Below are positions 1 through 10,274 of a DNA stretch of 64,000 nt, in pieces. The position numbers were made by a program, and so were the translations under genes. Where the stretch lies: positions 62,001 to 126,000 of the forward strand of contig NZ_CAJXWX010000006.1 in assembly GCF_913062585.1 (NCBI RefSeq). Direction: 5' to 3'. This DNA comes from an uncultured Sphingomonas sp. Lineage in GTDB: Bacteria; Pseudomonadota; Alphaproteobacteria; Sphingomonadales; Sphingomonadaceae. The number at the start of each line of letters is the position of its first letter. Position 1 is the stretch's first letter. The notes under the pieces were generated by a model. The model did no database searches and was not told where the DNA came from. It was given only the letters and a program-made list of their open reading frames with translations.

Positions 1-240
1 CTCTTCGGCCAGCAGCGCGATGGCGGTGCCGACCTTCACATTGTCGGTGCCCTCGGCGACGATGATCTTGGCGATCACGCCCTCATCGACGGCTTCGAAT
101 TCCATCGTCGCCTTGTCGGTCTCGATCTCGGCCATGATGTCGCCGGACTTGACCGTATCGCCTTCCTTCACCAGCCACTTGGCGAGCGTGCCCTCTTCCA
201 TCGTCGGGGAAAGGGCCGGCATCTTGATTTCGATCGCCAT
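1..240 (-). CDS. pdhB: Pyruvate dehydrogenase E1 subunit beta, N-terminal part (truncated by window edge)
   Basis: Only the first 80 codons are inside the window; the gene continues past position 1. The visible part is a complete biotinyl/lipoyl-attachment domain: it begins [17 protein letters not shown] and carries the lipoylation motif [11 protein letters not shown], whose Lys is the attachment site. A lipoyl domain at the N-terminus of E1-beta is the usual alphaproteobacterial arrangement. It lies one base downstream of the pdhA stop, so the two are cotranscribed and encode the alpha and beta chains of the decarboxylating E1 enzyme linking glycolysis to the TCA cycle. An E2 subunit also starts with a lipoyl domain, but the position right after pdhA makes E1-beta much more likely. 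Confidence 0.88.
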   Translation of the reverse strand, partial: MAIEIKMPALSPTMEEGTLAKWLVKEGDTVKSGDIMAEIETDKATMEFEAVDEGVIAKIIVAEGTDNVKVGTAIALLAEE

Positions 241-241
241 C

Positions 242-1297
242 TTAGTAACGCTCCACCAGCACTTCAGTGTAGAGTTCAGCCACATCGGGCTCGGGGGTCT
301 GTTCGGCGAAATCGGCCGCTTCATTGACCTGCTTGCGGATGTCCTGCTCCAGAACCTTCAGATCGGCCTCGGTCACGCCCTGCGCTTCGAGCAGCTTCTT
401 GACGTGATCGATCGGGTCGGACTTGTCGCGCACGCCCTGCACTTCCTCGCGGCTGCGATACTTGGCGGGGTCGGACATGGAGTGACCGCGATAGCGATAG
501 GTCTTCATCTCGAGGATGACCGGACCCTTGCCCGCGCGGACCCAGGCCAGCGCCTCTTCGGCTGCGCCACGGCACGCCAGCACGTCCATACCGTCGACCT
601 GGATGCCGGGGATGCGGAAGCTCTCGCCGCGGCGATACAGCTGATCCTCGGACGAGGCACGGTTGACCGCGGTGCCCATGGCGTACTGGTTGTTCTCGAT
701 CACGAAGATGATCGGGAGCTTCCACAGCTCGGCCATGTTGAAGCTCTCGTACACCTGGCCCTGATTGGCCGCACCATCGCCGAAATAGGCGAGGCAGACG
801 CCGCCGTCATTGCTGTACTTGTGCCCGAACGCCAGGCCTGTGCCCAGCGACACCTGCGCGCCCACGATGCCGTGGCCGCCATAGAATTTATGCTCGGTCG
901 AGAACATGTGCATCGACCCGCCCTTGCCCTTGGAGATGCCGGCGGCACGCCCCGTAAGCTCGGCCATGATGACCTTGGGGTCGATGCCGTACGCCAGCAT
1001 ATGGCCATGGTCGCGATAGCCGGTGATGACCGAGTCCTTGTCACCGTCGAGCGCCGACTGCAGACCCACCGCCACGGCCTCCTGGCCGATATAGAGGTGG
1101 CAGAAACCGCCGATCAGGCCCAGGCCATAAAGCTGACCCGCCTTTTCTTCGAAGCGGCGGATCAGGAGCATCTGCTTGTAGAAATCCAGCAGCTGTTCCT
1201 TGGTCGCTTGGAACGGCTGCGGTTCGGCGGGACGCTCCCGATTGGGAATGGGGGGCTCGCTGGTACGGCTTGGAGCTTTTGCCACAGTCGGGAACAC
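242..1297 (-). CDS. pdhA: Pyruvate dehydrogenase E1 subunit alpha
   Basis: The 351-residue protein is the thiamine-diphosphate-binding chain of the E1 heterotetramer, which decarboxylates pyruvate and passes the acetyl group to lipoyl domains. The ThDP motif starts GDGAANQG and ends at ENNQYAMGT, the expected GDG...NN spacing. The phosphorylation-loop region [14 protein letters not shown] is typical of E1-alpha. GTG at 1297 is taken as start because GGAA lies at a fitting distance upstream. A second GTG at 1285 (giving VAKAPSRT) is a real alternative. It is first in an operon with pdhB, and a palindrome lies upstream in the divergent region. Confidence 0.95.
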   Translation of the reverse strand: MFPTVAKAPSRTSEPPIPNRERPAEPQPFQATKEQLLDFYKQMLLIRRFEEKAGQLYGLGLIGGFCHLYIGQEAVAVGLQSALDGDKDSVITGYRDHGHMLAYGIDPKVIMAELTGRAAGISKGKGGSMHMFSTEHKFYGGHGIVGAQVSLGTGLAFGHKYSNDGGVCLAYFGDGAANQGQVYESFNMAELWKLPIIFVIENNQYAMGTAVNRASSEDQLYRRGESFRIPGIQVDGMDVLACRGAAEEALAWVRAGKGPVILEMKTYRYRGHSMSDPAKYRSREEVQGVRDKSDPIDHVKKLLEAQGVTEADLKVLEQDIRKQVNEAADFAEQTPEPDVAELYTEVLVERY

Positions 1298-1362
1298 CTT
1301 TGTTTCCGTTAGGGAAGGATGGACGCCTATTGGCGCGCTTTGTCATGAAACTCAATTCCCCC

Positions 1363-1379
1363 ATTGCAATTACTGCAAT
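1363..1379. promoter_or_regulatory. Palindromic candidate operator upstream of pdhA
   Basis: ATTGCA and TGCAAT form a perfect 6-bp inverted repeat with a 5-bp spacer. It overlaps a second small palindrome, CTGCA-A-TGCAG, that runs on to about 1383. The site is in the 192-bp AT-richer gap between divergent pdhA and the MFS gene, 66-82 bp upstream of the pdhA start. The binding protein cannot be named; a GntR-type PdhR-like or Lrp-like regulator is only a guess. Confidence 0.3.
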
Positions 1380-1489
1380 GCAGCATTTTTGGGTTGCGAA
1401 ATTCCCAGTTCGACAGGGGAAATTTGCGGGGAACAAGCTTTGCCTTGGTTGCCTTGTCGCCGAACCACGGCCTACAACGCATCCCGATC

Positions 1490-2765
1490 ATGGATAGCCC
1501 CAAACACCCGTTCCGCATCGCCAATTTCCGCAGCTACTGGCTGTCGCGCCTGTCCGGCACGATCGCACAGACCGCATTGGCGATCGTCATCGGTTGGCAG
1601 GTCTATAGCCTCGCCCGCCAGACGATGGACATCCGCCAAGCCGCGTTCCTACTCGGAATGATCGGTGCGGCGCAATTCGTGCCCCTGTTTCTGCTGACCC
1701 CCGTTACCGGCCTCGTCGCCGACGCGGTCGACCGGCGATGGATCGTGCGGACGACGACCGCGCTGCTCGTCCTCGTTGCGGCGATGCTTGGCACGCTGAC
1801 CTATCTGGATATGCTGACGCTACCAGCGCTGTTTGCCGCAGCCGTGATGGTCGGCGTCGCCCGTGCGTTCTCCGGTCCCGCCTATTCGGCGCTCGCACCA
1901 AATCTGGTCCCGCGCGAGAGCCTGCCGACCGCGATTGCCGTATCCTCCACCGCGTGGCAACTGGGTGCCATTGCGGGCCCGAGCGTGGGTGGCATCCTTT
2001 ACGCTATTCATCCGCACGTCGCCTATGCAACGATCACAGCGCTGTTCGGGATCGCGCTCGCGACGATCCTCACGATGCGACCGGTGCCGCAGCCGGCGGT
2101 GCAGAAGGATCGCCGCCCACTGGCACGCATCCTTGATGGCTTCCGCTACGTCCGGCAGAATCGCTTGGTTCTCGCCGCGATCACGCTCGACCTGTTCGTG
2201 GTACTGCTGGCCGGGGCGACCGCGCTGCTGCCGATCTACGCACGCGATGTCCTGCAGTCGGTGCACACGGCCTGGGCTTCCTGGCCGCCGGTATGGGAAT
2301 CGGTGCCGTCACCACTTCGATCTGGTTTTCGTTCCGGCCGATGAAGAACGATGTCGGGTTGAAGATGCTGATCGCCAGCGGTGGTTTCGCCGTGGCGGTA
2401 CTGGTCTTCGGGCTCTCGACTTCGTTTCCGCTGAGCTTCGCCGCGCTCGTCGTTGCAGGGGGTGTCGACATGGTGTCGGTCTATGTCCGCCAGTCTCTGA
2501 TCCAACTGCACACCCCCGATGCAATGCGCGGACGGGTGAGCGCGGTGTCGCAGCTGACCATCTCCGCCTCCAACGAACTGGGTGAGTTTGAAAGCGGGCT
2601 CACGGCCTCGTTTCTCGGCCCCGTTGGCGCGGTGGTGTTCGGCGGCTGTGCGGCGATCGTCGTCACGCTGCTCTGGTCGCGGCTGTTCCCGGAACTCCGG
2701 CGCGCGCGAACCTTTGACCCTCCTGAGATCCTAGAAACCGAACCAACCCACGGAGAAGCCAAGCC

Positions 2766-2769
<4 letters not shown>
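1490..2769 (+). pseudogene. MFS transporter with single-base frameshift
   Basis: This is a 12-helix major facilitator of the EntS/drug-efflux type (starts MDSPKHPFRIANFRSYWLSR). The reading frame is intact from 1490 to about 2257 and resumes in the next frame at about 2260 as GAHGLGFLAAGMGIGAVTTS. It continues without a stop to 2769. One base is missing near 2258, where CAG-TC-GGT would be CAG-GTC-GGT. Both halves read as normal MFS sequence, so the lesion is recent or a sequencing error. The end overlaps the cysK start by 4 bases (ATGA), showing translational coupling. The substrate cannot be deduced. Confidence 0.85.
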
Positions 2770-3682
<913 letters not shown>

Positions 3683-3686
<4 letters not shown>

Positions 3687-4960
3687 GCGACGTGTCCCGG
3701 CCGCGCGGCGGCATCCGCGCGGCGCTGTTCGTCATCGCCGGTACGGCCAGCGTCGTACCGGCACTGCTCGTGGCGAACGCCCCCGCCATTCCCAAGGCCC
3801 ACCGCGCCGCGATCAAACGGCTCCGACAGGCCCCGCGCGTCGTGCCACCCGCCGAACTGCCTCCGGTCGAACCCGTGTCCTTCATCGACATGACCCCGGA
3901 CGAGGCACGGGCGTATAACGAAGGCGTCCCCTTCTCCACCGATCCCAATCCGGCGGCCCTCCCCTTCGTCTATCGCGCGTCGGCCGAGGACAAGGCGCGC
4001 GCGCTCGACTGTCTGGCCGCGGGGGTGCTGTACGAAGCGGGTGACGATGCCAAGGGCGAGCAGGCGGTCGCCCAGGTCGTGCTCAACCGCCTGCGCCATC
4101 CCGCCTTTCCCAAGACGGTGTGCGGCGTGGTCTTCGAGGGGCAGGAGCGATCGACGGGGTGCCAGTTCACCTTCAGCTGCGACGGCGCACTGACCAAATG
4201 GCAGCCGCCCGAGGCCGCCTGGGCCCGTGCGCGGGAAATCGCCGCCATGGCGCTGAACGGCAAGGTCTTCCGGGCCGTGGGCCATGCGACCCATTATCAC
4301 ACCGACTGGGTCGTCCCCTATTGGCAGGCGAGCCTGGACAAGGTCGCGCGGGTCGGCAGCCATTTGTTCTTCCGCTGGTCCGGGTGGTGGGGCACGCCGC
4401 CCGCGTTCAACCGGCATCTGGTTCCAGGCGAGCCGGTGATCGCCCAGCTGGCGCCCTTCTCGCCCGCGCATAGTGCCGGGACGAACGCCACCGATCAGGC
4501 GGGGGCAGCGCTGGCGGAGGCGGGCGTGGCGACCGGCGCCGCTGCGCCTTTGGCGAGCGATCCCGACATGTTCCTGGTCGCCCTGCCCGCAGGGCTGACG
4601 CCGGAGGGCTTTCCTGCCTATGCGCTGACCCTGTGCGGCGAGCGCAAGCATTGCACCGTCATGATGTGGCGAGAAGCACCGGTGCCGCAAACGGTGCCGC
4701 TTACCCAGGTTCAGATGGAGACGATGGCCTTCAGCTATCTGCGCGATATGGGCGCGGGGCTTGAGCGCACGCTGTGGAACTGCAAATTCTATCCGGCCAG
4801 CCCAAGTGGGCGATGCATGAAGCGCCAGACGCTGACCATCGTCCCTCCCCAGCCCGGACTGAGCGCCGCGCCGCAGCCAACCGCGACGCCCACGCCCGGT
4901 GAACTGGGTGGCGTGCGGCGGGCCAGCGCCGTGCCGGACACGAAACCTGCGGGCGAGTGA
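3683..4960 (+). CDS. Cell wall hydrolase, SleB/Hydrolase_2 family
   Basis: The 425-residue exported protein has an N-terminal membrane anchor or signal (about residues 11-35). The Hydrolase_2 domain spans about 105-240 and contains [13 protein letters not shown] with the likely catalytic Glu, [15 protein letters not shown], and CQFTFSCDG. Such domains cleave peptidoglycan glycan strands and were first described in the spore cortex enzyme SleB. The C-terminal third is not recognised and is rich in Pro and Ala at its end. The GTG start at 3683 is supported by the 4-base overlap with cysK. No functional link to cysteine synthesis is evident. Confidence 0.85.
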
Positions 4961-4986
4961 TCTACGTTTTTGGGACGGGTCACGCG

Positions 4987-5095
4987 GCGTGGCCTTCGAC
5001 TTCGCTCAGGCTGAACGGGCGTTGAGACAAAGTCGGTAAAGAGCTGAGCGCATAGCCACGCCTCCGTTCAGCCTGAGCGAAGTCGAAGGCCACGC
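4987..5095. repeat. REP-like long inverted repeat 1
   Basis: Two perfectly complementary 32-bp arms (4987-5018 and 5064-5095) flank a 45-bp loop. The core is CTTCGACTTCGCTCAG followed by CTGAACGG. The same core, with one base changed in the centre, forms the repeat at 9196-9282. It sits between the 3' ends of convergent genes (the SleB-type hydrolase and the merR gene) and so may also act as a bidirectional terminator. Confidence 0.85.
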
Positions 5096-5106
5096 GACAA
5101 CACCGG

Positions 5107-5517
5107 TCAATCCCGGTGCGTCTCCACCAGCGCCACAAAATCGGTCAACTCCGCGATCGCGGCATCTATATCCCGCTTCTGGGCGTGGAGCGCGTCGATC
5201 TTCGCCTGACACCGGGCTAGCGTCACTTCGCGCTGCTGACGGCGGCCATCGCCCAGATCGTAAAGGTCGATCATCTCACGGATATCGGCCAGGCTGAACC
5301 CGACCCGCTTGCCCCGCAGGATCCAGGCGAGACGCGCCCGGTCCCGCTGCGAATAGATGCGCTGCGTCCCCCGCCGCTCGGGCGAGATCAGCCCTTCATC
5401 CTCATAGAAGCGCAGCGCCCGCGCGGTGACGCCAAACTCGGCGCACAGCTCGGTGATCGAATAATCGTCGCGATCGGCGCGGGGCAGCGGTTCGGCGGAG
5501 GCGGCGACCTTGGTCAT
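5107..5517 (-). CDS. MerR-family transcriptional regulator
   Basis: The 136-residue protein has a MerR winged helix-turn-helix at about residues 20-88: YSITELCAEFGVTARALRFYEDEG, then ISPERRGTQRIYS and RARLAWILRGKRVGFSLADI. A C-terminal coiled coil (about 90-130) serves for dimerisation. No cysteine cluster for metal binding is visible, so it is more like the AdhR/LiuR group than a metal sensor. The nearest genes do not reveal a target. It is convergent with the hydrolase gene upstream and followed on the other side by the hisI group. Confidence 0.85.
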   Translation of the reverse strand: MTKVAASAEPLPRADRDDYSITELCAEFGVTARALRFYEDEGLISPERRGTQRIYSQRDRARLAWILRGKRVGFSLADIREMIDLYDLGDGRRQQREVTLARCQAKIDALHAQKRDIDAAIAELTDFVALVETHRD

Positions 5518-5550
5518 GGCGGCCTAAATTAGATGCCGTTTACGTGAACG

Positions 5551-6060
5551 TCAATCGACGCAAAGCGCCTTGCCGCCGGGACTGCGCAACGTCCGCGCCT
5601 CCGCCACCGACGCGCTGACCCGCTCGACGATCAGCGCCGACAGCGTGGCGCGGCCGGTACACAGGCTGTTGCACGCCGTGGGCAGCCCGGCCGGGAACTG
5701 GATGCTGTCGCCATCGAATCGCGCGGTGAAGCGACACTGGCCGAGCGTGACCTTCAACGCCGGTCCGGTCCGTTCCAACGTGCCGGAGGCGACGCAGCCC
5801 TGCCCCTCGCCATAATCCAGGACGACCCCGATACGCCGCACCGAATCGCTCTTGTCATCGGAGCGTGGCAGGATGCACATCCGGTCGGTATCGCGCGACC
5901 AGACACCGTCGAGCGGGACGACGGCCGGATCGGCCACGAGCCCGGCCGCGATGCTCGCGGTCTCCAGACGCTCGCCTGCCGAATTGTCGACATTATCGCC
6001 GCCCGGTCCGCATCCGACCAGCATGAACGCGACGGCGAGCGTCAACGCCCGTCTTGTCAC
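5551..6060 (-). CDS. Small lipoprotein of unknown function
   Basis: The 169-residue protein begins with the signal [18 protein letters not shown], whose LVGC lipobox predicts a lipidated Cys after cleavage. The mature part includes [16 protein letters not shown] and five further Cys residues, suggesting disulfides in a periplasmic domain. The GTG start at 6060 overlaps the hisI stop (GTGA), which fixes the start and shows coupling. I do not recognise a family. A link to histidine synthesis is not implied. Confidence 0.7.
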   Translation of the reverse strand: MTRRALTLAVAFMLVGCGPGGDNVDNSAGERLETASIAAGLVADPAVVPLDGVWSRDTDRMCILPRSDDKSDSVRRIGVVLDYGEGQGCVASGTLERTGPALKVTLGQCRFTARFDGDSIQFPAGLPTACNSLCTGRATLSALIVERVSASVAEARTLRSPGGKALCVD

Positions 6061-6419
6061 GCGACCGGCGCCAGCCCGTCGCCTTCGATCCGGCGAAAGA
6101 AGCAGCTGCGTGCGCCGGTATGACAGGCGGGCCCGGCGGCTTCGCAGATCAACCACAGCGCATCTTGGTCGCAGTCGATCCGCATTTCGATCACGCGCAG
6201 GACATTGCCCGAGCTTTCGCCCTTTTTCCAAAGCCGTCCCCGGCTTCGCGACCAAAAATGCGCTTCGCCGGTGGTCCGGGTGGCTGCCAGCGCCTCGGCA
6301 TTCATATGCGCGACCATCAGCAACTCGCCGCTCGCGCGGTCCGTCGCGATCGCGGTCAGCAGTCCGTTGGCATCATATTTCGGGTCGAGCGTCAGCCCGG
6401 TGTCGCGGTGATCGGCCAT
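6057..6419 (-). CDS. hisI: Phosphoribosyl-AMP cyclohydrolase
   Basis: The 120-residue enzyme opens the purine ring of phosphoribosyl-AMP in the third step of histidine synthesis. Family motifs are complete: [29 protein letters not shown], the metal ligands in [10 protein letters not shown], and the zinc cysteine region [12 protein letters not shown]. It is a stand-alone HisI without the HisE pyrophosphohydrolase domain, as in most alphaproteobacteria. No other his gene lies in the window. Confidence 0.95.
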   Translation of the reverse strand: MADHRDTGLTLDPKYDANGLLTAIATDRASGELLMVAHMNAEALAATRTTGEAHFWSRSRGRLWKKGESSGNVLRVIEMRIDCDQDALWLICEAAGPACHTGARSCFFRRIEGDGLAPVA

Positions 6420-6473
6420 GGGTAGCGGTTAAAGCGGAATGCGGCCAAAGTCATCCGTTACGAACGGGGCTTA

Positions 6474-6590
6474 CCCCTCCACCACCGCATCGCACCGATC
6501 CCCCTCCCCATCAAAGATGGGAAGGACTTGGCCTTTTCCTCACCAAGCTCACCTGGGGAGGCGACCATCGCGCCAGCGATGGTGGAGGGG
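6474..6590. repeat. Short element with 11-bp terminal inverted repeats
   Basis: CCCCTCCACCA at 6474-6484 and TGGTGGAGGGG at 6580-6590 are perfect inverted repeats bounding a 117-bp non-coding segment between hisI and the next minus-strand gene. The interior has no open frame with coding character. It looks like a dispersed intergenic element of the MITE/REP type; copy number cannot be judged from one window. Confidence 0.55.
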
Positions 6591-6612
6591 CATTTCCTTC
6601 CATCAGGCACGA

Positions 6613-6864
6613 TCAGCCATGGCCACGAATCGCCTCGATCAACTCCGCCTTGCTCATCTTGGACCGCCCCTCGATCCCGATCTTGCGGGCTTCCTTCATC
6701 AGGTCGTCCTTGGTCCGGTCTTCCAGATGGGTCGAGCGATGCTCCAGCGTGCCCTTGGCTTTCGCATTGGCGATGCGGGCGGCCTTCTCCTTGGACTGGC
6801 CCTGCTTGCGCAACTCCTCGTACAGCCCATCGTCCTTGATCTGGGACCCGTGATCGCGTGCCAT
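6613..6864 (-). CDS. Small Rho_N/SAP-like domain protein
   Basis: The 83-residue basic protein starts at the ATG at 6864, chosen because AGGAG lies seven bases upstream; the open frame extends further 5' without support. It reads MARDHGSQIKDDGLYEELRK, followed by helical KAARIANAKAKG. It ends in a Rho termination factor N-terminal-like helix-turn-helix, TKDDLMKEARKIGIEGRSKMSKAELI. That fold binds nucleic acid in other proteins. The actual role is unknown; small proteins of this kind are widespread in proteobacteria. Confidence 0.75.
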   Translation of the reverse strand: MARDHGSQIKDDGLYEELRKQGQSKEKAARIANAKAKGTLEHRSTHLEDRTKDDLMKEARKIGIEGRSKMSKAELIEAIRGHG

Positions 6865-7008
6865 GTGGCATCTCCTGCTTTCGGACCCGAAACGCCACCC
6901 CGGCGAAAATGATCCGGCGCATGATGACAAACAGGCGACAAACGCAGATCACATTCCTATATGCGCCCCGTCTGCCCCTTAGTTGCGAACGTTGCGAGCG
7001 CCTCTCCC

Positions 7009-8460
7009 ATGCTGACCACCAACCCCTTTGACGACGACAAACTCCGCGAGGAATGCGGCATTTTCGGCGTGTCCGGCGCCGATGGCGCGGCCGCGCTGAC
7101 CGCGCTCGGCCTCCACGCGCTCCAGCATCGCGGGCAGGAAGCGGCGGGGATCACCAGCTTCGACGGCGCCCTGTTCCACACCCACCGCGCCATGGGCCAT
7201 GTCGCGGGCAATTTCGATCGCGACGACGTGATCCGTGGCCTGCCGGGCGATGTCGCCTGCGGCCATGTCCGTTATTCGACCACCGGCGAGACCGCGCTGC
7301 GCAACGTCCAGCCGCTTTATGCCGACCTGTCGACCGGCGGCTTCGCCATCGCGCATAACGGCAATATCTCGAACGCGATGAAGCTGCGTCGCGAACTCGT
7401 CCGTCGCGGTTCGATCTTCCAGTCGACCAGCGATACCGAGACGATCATCCACTTGGTCGCGACGTCCAATTACCGCACCCTGCTCGACCGTTTCATCGAC
7501 GCGCTGAAGCAGGTCGAGGGCGCCTATTCGCTGATCGTGATGACGCCCGAGGGCATGATCGCCTGCCGCGATCCGCTGGGCATCCGGCCGCTGGTCATGG
7601 GCCGCCTGGACGGCGCGGTGATCTTCGCCTCGGAGACGGTGGCGCTCGACGTGTGCGGCGCGACCTTCGAACGCGCGGTCGAACCCGGCGAGCTGGTCAT
7701 CGTGCAGGGCACCGAGATTCGCTCGATCCACCCGTTCCAGGCCGTCGATGCCCGCCCGTGCATCTTCGAATGGGTGTATTTCAGCCGCCCCGATTCGATC
7801 GCGGGTGACCAGTCGGTCTATTCGGTCCGCAAGGAAATCGGCGCGCAGCTGGCCTATGAAGCGCCGGTCGACGCCGATCTGGTCATCCCTGTTCCCGATT
7901 CGGGCGTCCCCGCCGCGATCGGCTATGCGCAGGCGTCGGGCATTCCGTTCGAGCTGGGCATCATCCGCTCGCATTATGTCGGCCGCACCTTCATCCAGCC
8001 GGGCGACAAGGTCCGCCATCTGGGCGTCAAGCTGAAGCACAATGCCAATCGCGCGCTGATCCAGGGCAAGAAGATCGTCCTGATCGACGACTCGATCGTG
8101 CGCGGCACCACCAGCCTCAAGATCGTGCAGATGATGCGCGAGGCTGGGGCGGCGGAAGTCCATATGCGCATCGCATCGCCGCCGACGCGCCACTCCTGCT
8201 TCTACGGCGTCGACACACCCGAGCGTGCCAAGCTGCTCGCGGCCAAGCTGGACCTGGGCGGGATGACCGATTTCATCCATGCCGACAGCCTGTCCTTCGT
8301 GTCGATCGAGGGGCTGTACAAGGCGCTGAACGCGGCGCGCGGCGACAAGCCCAGCTATTGCGACGCCTGCTTCACCGGCGACTATCCGACGACACTGACC
8401 GACCATGACGAGACCGCGTCGGTCGACCAGTTCGCGATGCTGGCCGAGCGGGTCGCCTGA
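7009..8460 (+). CDS. purF: Amidophosphoribosyltransferase
   Basis: The 483-residue enzyme commits PRPP to purine synthesis by transferring the amide of glutamine. The N-terminal glutaminase starts MLTTNPFDDDKLREECGIFGV, where the Cys of EECGIFGV becomes the nucleophile after propeptide removal. The C-terminal phosphoribosyltransferase domain has the PRPP loop VLIDDSIVRGTTS. Start 7009 fits the usual short propeptide; an upstream ATG at 6961 has no ribosome-binding site. The stop overlaps the next ATG (TGATG), so the SDR gene is coupled. Confidence 0.95.
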   Translation: MLTTNPFDDDKLREECGIFGVSGADGAAALTALGLHALQHRGQEAAGITSFDGALFHTHRAMGHVAGNFDRDDVIRGLPGDVACGHVRYSTTGETALRNVQPLYADLSTGGFAIAHNGNISNAMKLRRELVRRGSIFQSTSDTETIIHLVATSNYRTLLDRFIDALKQVEGAYSLIVMTPEGMIACRDPLGIRPLVMGRLDGAVIFASETVALDVCGATFERAVEPGELVIVQGTEIRSIHPFQAVDARPCIFEWVYFSRPDSIAGDQSVYSVRKEIGAQLAYEAPVDADLVIPVPDSGVPAAIGYAQASGIPFELGIIRSHYVGRTFIQPGDKVRHLGVKLKHNANRALIQGKKIVLIDDSIVRGTTSLKIVQMMREAGAAEVHMRIASPPTRHSCFYGVDTPERAKLLAAKLDLGGMTDFIHADSLSFVSIEGLYKALNAARGDKPSYCDACFTGDYPTTLTDHDETASVDQFAMLAERVA

Positions 8461-9170
8461 TGGCGGGTGCGCTCGACGGCAAGCTGGCACTCGTCACCGG
8501 GGCGAGCCGAGGCATCGGCGCGGCGACCGCCATCGCACTGGCGGCGCAAGGTGCGCATGTCGTCCTGACCGCGCGGACACCCAAGGGGCTGGAAGAGGTC
8601 GAGGAGACCATCTTCAACGCAGGCGGCTCGGCCACCATCGCGCCGCTCGACCTGGCCGAGAACGAGTCGATCGGTCGTCTGGCATCGGCGATCGGCGAGC
8701 GTTGGCAGGCGCTGGACGTGATGGTCCTGAACGCCGCGATGCTGGGGTCGCTGGCCGCCGTGCCAGCGATCGACGCCAAGGAGTTTGCGCGCGTCCTGAC
8801 CCTGAACGTCAGTGCACAGGCCGCGCTCATTTCTGCCTTCGACCCGATGTTGCGGCGGTCGCCGGGCGCGCGGGTGATCGGCGTGACGTCGTCGGTCGGC
8901 CGCAAGCCACGGGCTTATTGGGGGGCTTACGGCGCCTCCAAGGCGGCGTTCGAGACGCTGCTCGGGGCATATGGCGACGAGACCGCGGACATCAGCGCGA
9001 TCCGCACCGCGATCGTCGATCCCGGCGCGACGCGGACGCAGATGCGGGCCAAGGCCTATCCGGGGGAAGACCCCGCTTCGGTGAAGGCGCCGGAAGCCGT
9101 GGCGGAACGGATCACCACGCTGGCGATCGAAGGTTTTGCGCCGGGGCATTTCGAGCGGGTCGGGCTGTAA
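8460..9170 (+). CDS. SDR family oxidoreductase
   Basis: The 236-residue Rossmann enzyme is a classical short-chain dehydrogenase. It has the cofactor motif TGASRGIGAAT, the NAA motif in VLNAAML, and the catalytic Ser (VTSSVGR) and YGASK tetrad. Its ATG overlaps the purF stop by one base. This purF-SDR arrangement suggests cotranscription, but the substrate cannot be read from sequence. It is followed by a long palindromic repeat. Confidence 0.88.
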   Translation: MAGALDGKLALVTGASRGIGAATAIALAAQGAHVVLTARTPKGLEEVEETIFNAGGSATIAPLDLAENESIGRLASAIGERWQALDVMVLNAAMLGSLAAVPAIDAKEFARVLTLNVSAQAALISAFDPMLRRSPGARVIGVTSSVGRKPRAYWGAYGASKAAFETLLGAYGDETADISAIRTAIVDPGATRTQMRAKAYPGEDPASVKAPEAVAERITTLAIEGFAPGHFERVGL

Positions 9171-9195
9171 GGCCCATTTGGCGGGCGGTGGGGCA

Positions 9196-9282
9196 TGGGC
9201 TTCGACTTCGCTCAGCCTGAACGGGGTTTGGGGGCAAGGGCTTTTCCCACCAGCCGTTCAGGCTGAGCGAAGTCGAAGCCCA
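9196..9282. repeat. REP-like long inverted repeat 2
   Basis: Two perfect 29-bp arms (9196-9224 and 9254-9282) flank a 29-bp loop. The core differs from the 4987-5095 element by a G/C swap in the centre (CAGCCTGA against CAGGCTGA). It again lies between convergent gene ends, here the SDR and holB. Confidence 0.85.
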
Positions 9283-9292
9283 AGGGAATCAC

Positions 9293-10267
9293 TCACCGCA
9301 ACGTCGCGATGATCCCCGCCATCTCGAACACCGTCCCCTGCGCATCGAGCGATAGCCCGCGCGCCGCCCCCGCCAGATCCTGCGCGGCGGCATAGGCGTC
9401 CAGCGCCACCTTCAACCCCGGCCCCGACCGTCCACGCGCCCGCCCCGCGATAAACGCAGGCACCCGGTCGAGAAAAGCCTCGTACCGCGCCTGCGACGCT
9501 TTGCCCGCCAGCGCCTTGGCCAGCTTCACCCGCTCCGCATTGCCCGGATCGCCCGTCTCCGCGATCCGCGCGATCGCGCTATCGAGCCCTGCGATATTGA
9601 GCCCGGCAAAGCGCAGCGCCCGCCCCGGCGCACCGTCCGCCACCGCGACCAGCGAGGCGATCTCGTCCTCCTCCGCTTCGGGCAATTGCTGGCGCAGCAC
9701 CCGCGCGACGTCGCCATCCGACAGCCGCTCGAACCGTAGCAACCGACAGCGCGACCGGATCGTCGGCAGCAACCGCCCGGGCGCATGGCTGACCAGCAGG
9801 AACACCGTGCCCGCGGGCGGTTCTTCCAGATTTTTCAGGAGCGCATTCGCCCCGCCCCGCTCCAAATCGTCGATCGCGTCGATCAGCACGACGCGCGCCG
9901 GCCCCATGGCGGGCGCGGTCGCGAACATGGGTTGCAGGGTGCGGACCTGCGCGATGGTGATCGAGCGCGCCAGATCTTGGTCGGGCTTTTCCGCATCCTT
10001 GGGCAGGCGGGCCATCACCCGGAAATCGGGATGCGATCCCGCCGCCATCAGCCTGGCGGTCGGGTGATCCTCCGGCACCGCCAGCCCGGGCGGCAGCCCC
10101 CCCGCCCCACTCGCCCGTGCCAGCAGCCGGGTGGCCGCCGCGCGCGCGAAACGCGCCTTGCCCACGCCCTCCGGCCCGGCAATCAACCAGGCGTGATGCA
10201 GCTTGGCACCGCCCAGCGCGGCGGCAAAGGCGGCCTGGGCCGCGTCATTGCCGACCGGCAGGTTCAT
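9293..10267 (-). CDS. holB: DNA polymerase III subunit delta-prime
   Basis: The 324-residue clamp-loader subunit has an AAA+ fold with a degenerate Walker A (GPEGVGKARF, no Ser/Thr after Lys) and VVLIDAIDD. It retains the SRC motif in PTIRSRCRLL, whose arginine acts in trans on the neighbouring clamp-loader ATPase. KNLEEPPAGT is typical of delta-prime. It lies 7 bases after the D,D-carboxypeptidase gene. In many relatives tmk sits between them; here it does not. Confidence 0.92.
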   Translation of the reverse strand: MNLPVGNDAAQAAFAAALGGAKLHHAWLIAGPEGVGKARFARAAATRLLARASGAGGLPPGLAVPEDHPTARLMAAGSHPDFRVMARLPKDAEKPDQDLARSITIAQVRTLQPMFATAPAMGPARVVLIDAIDDLERGGANALLKNLEEPPAGTVFLLVSHAPGRLLPTIRSRCRLLRFERLSDGDVARVLRQQLPEAEEDEIASLVAVADGAPGRALRFAGLNIAGLDSAIARIAETGDPGNAERVKLAKALAGKASQARYEAFLDRVPAFIAGRARGRSGPGLKVALDAYAAAQDLAGAARGLSLDAQGTVFEMAGIIATLR

Positions 10268-10274
10268 GGCGCGA

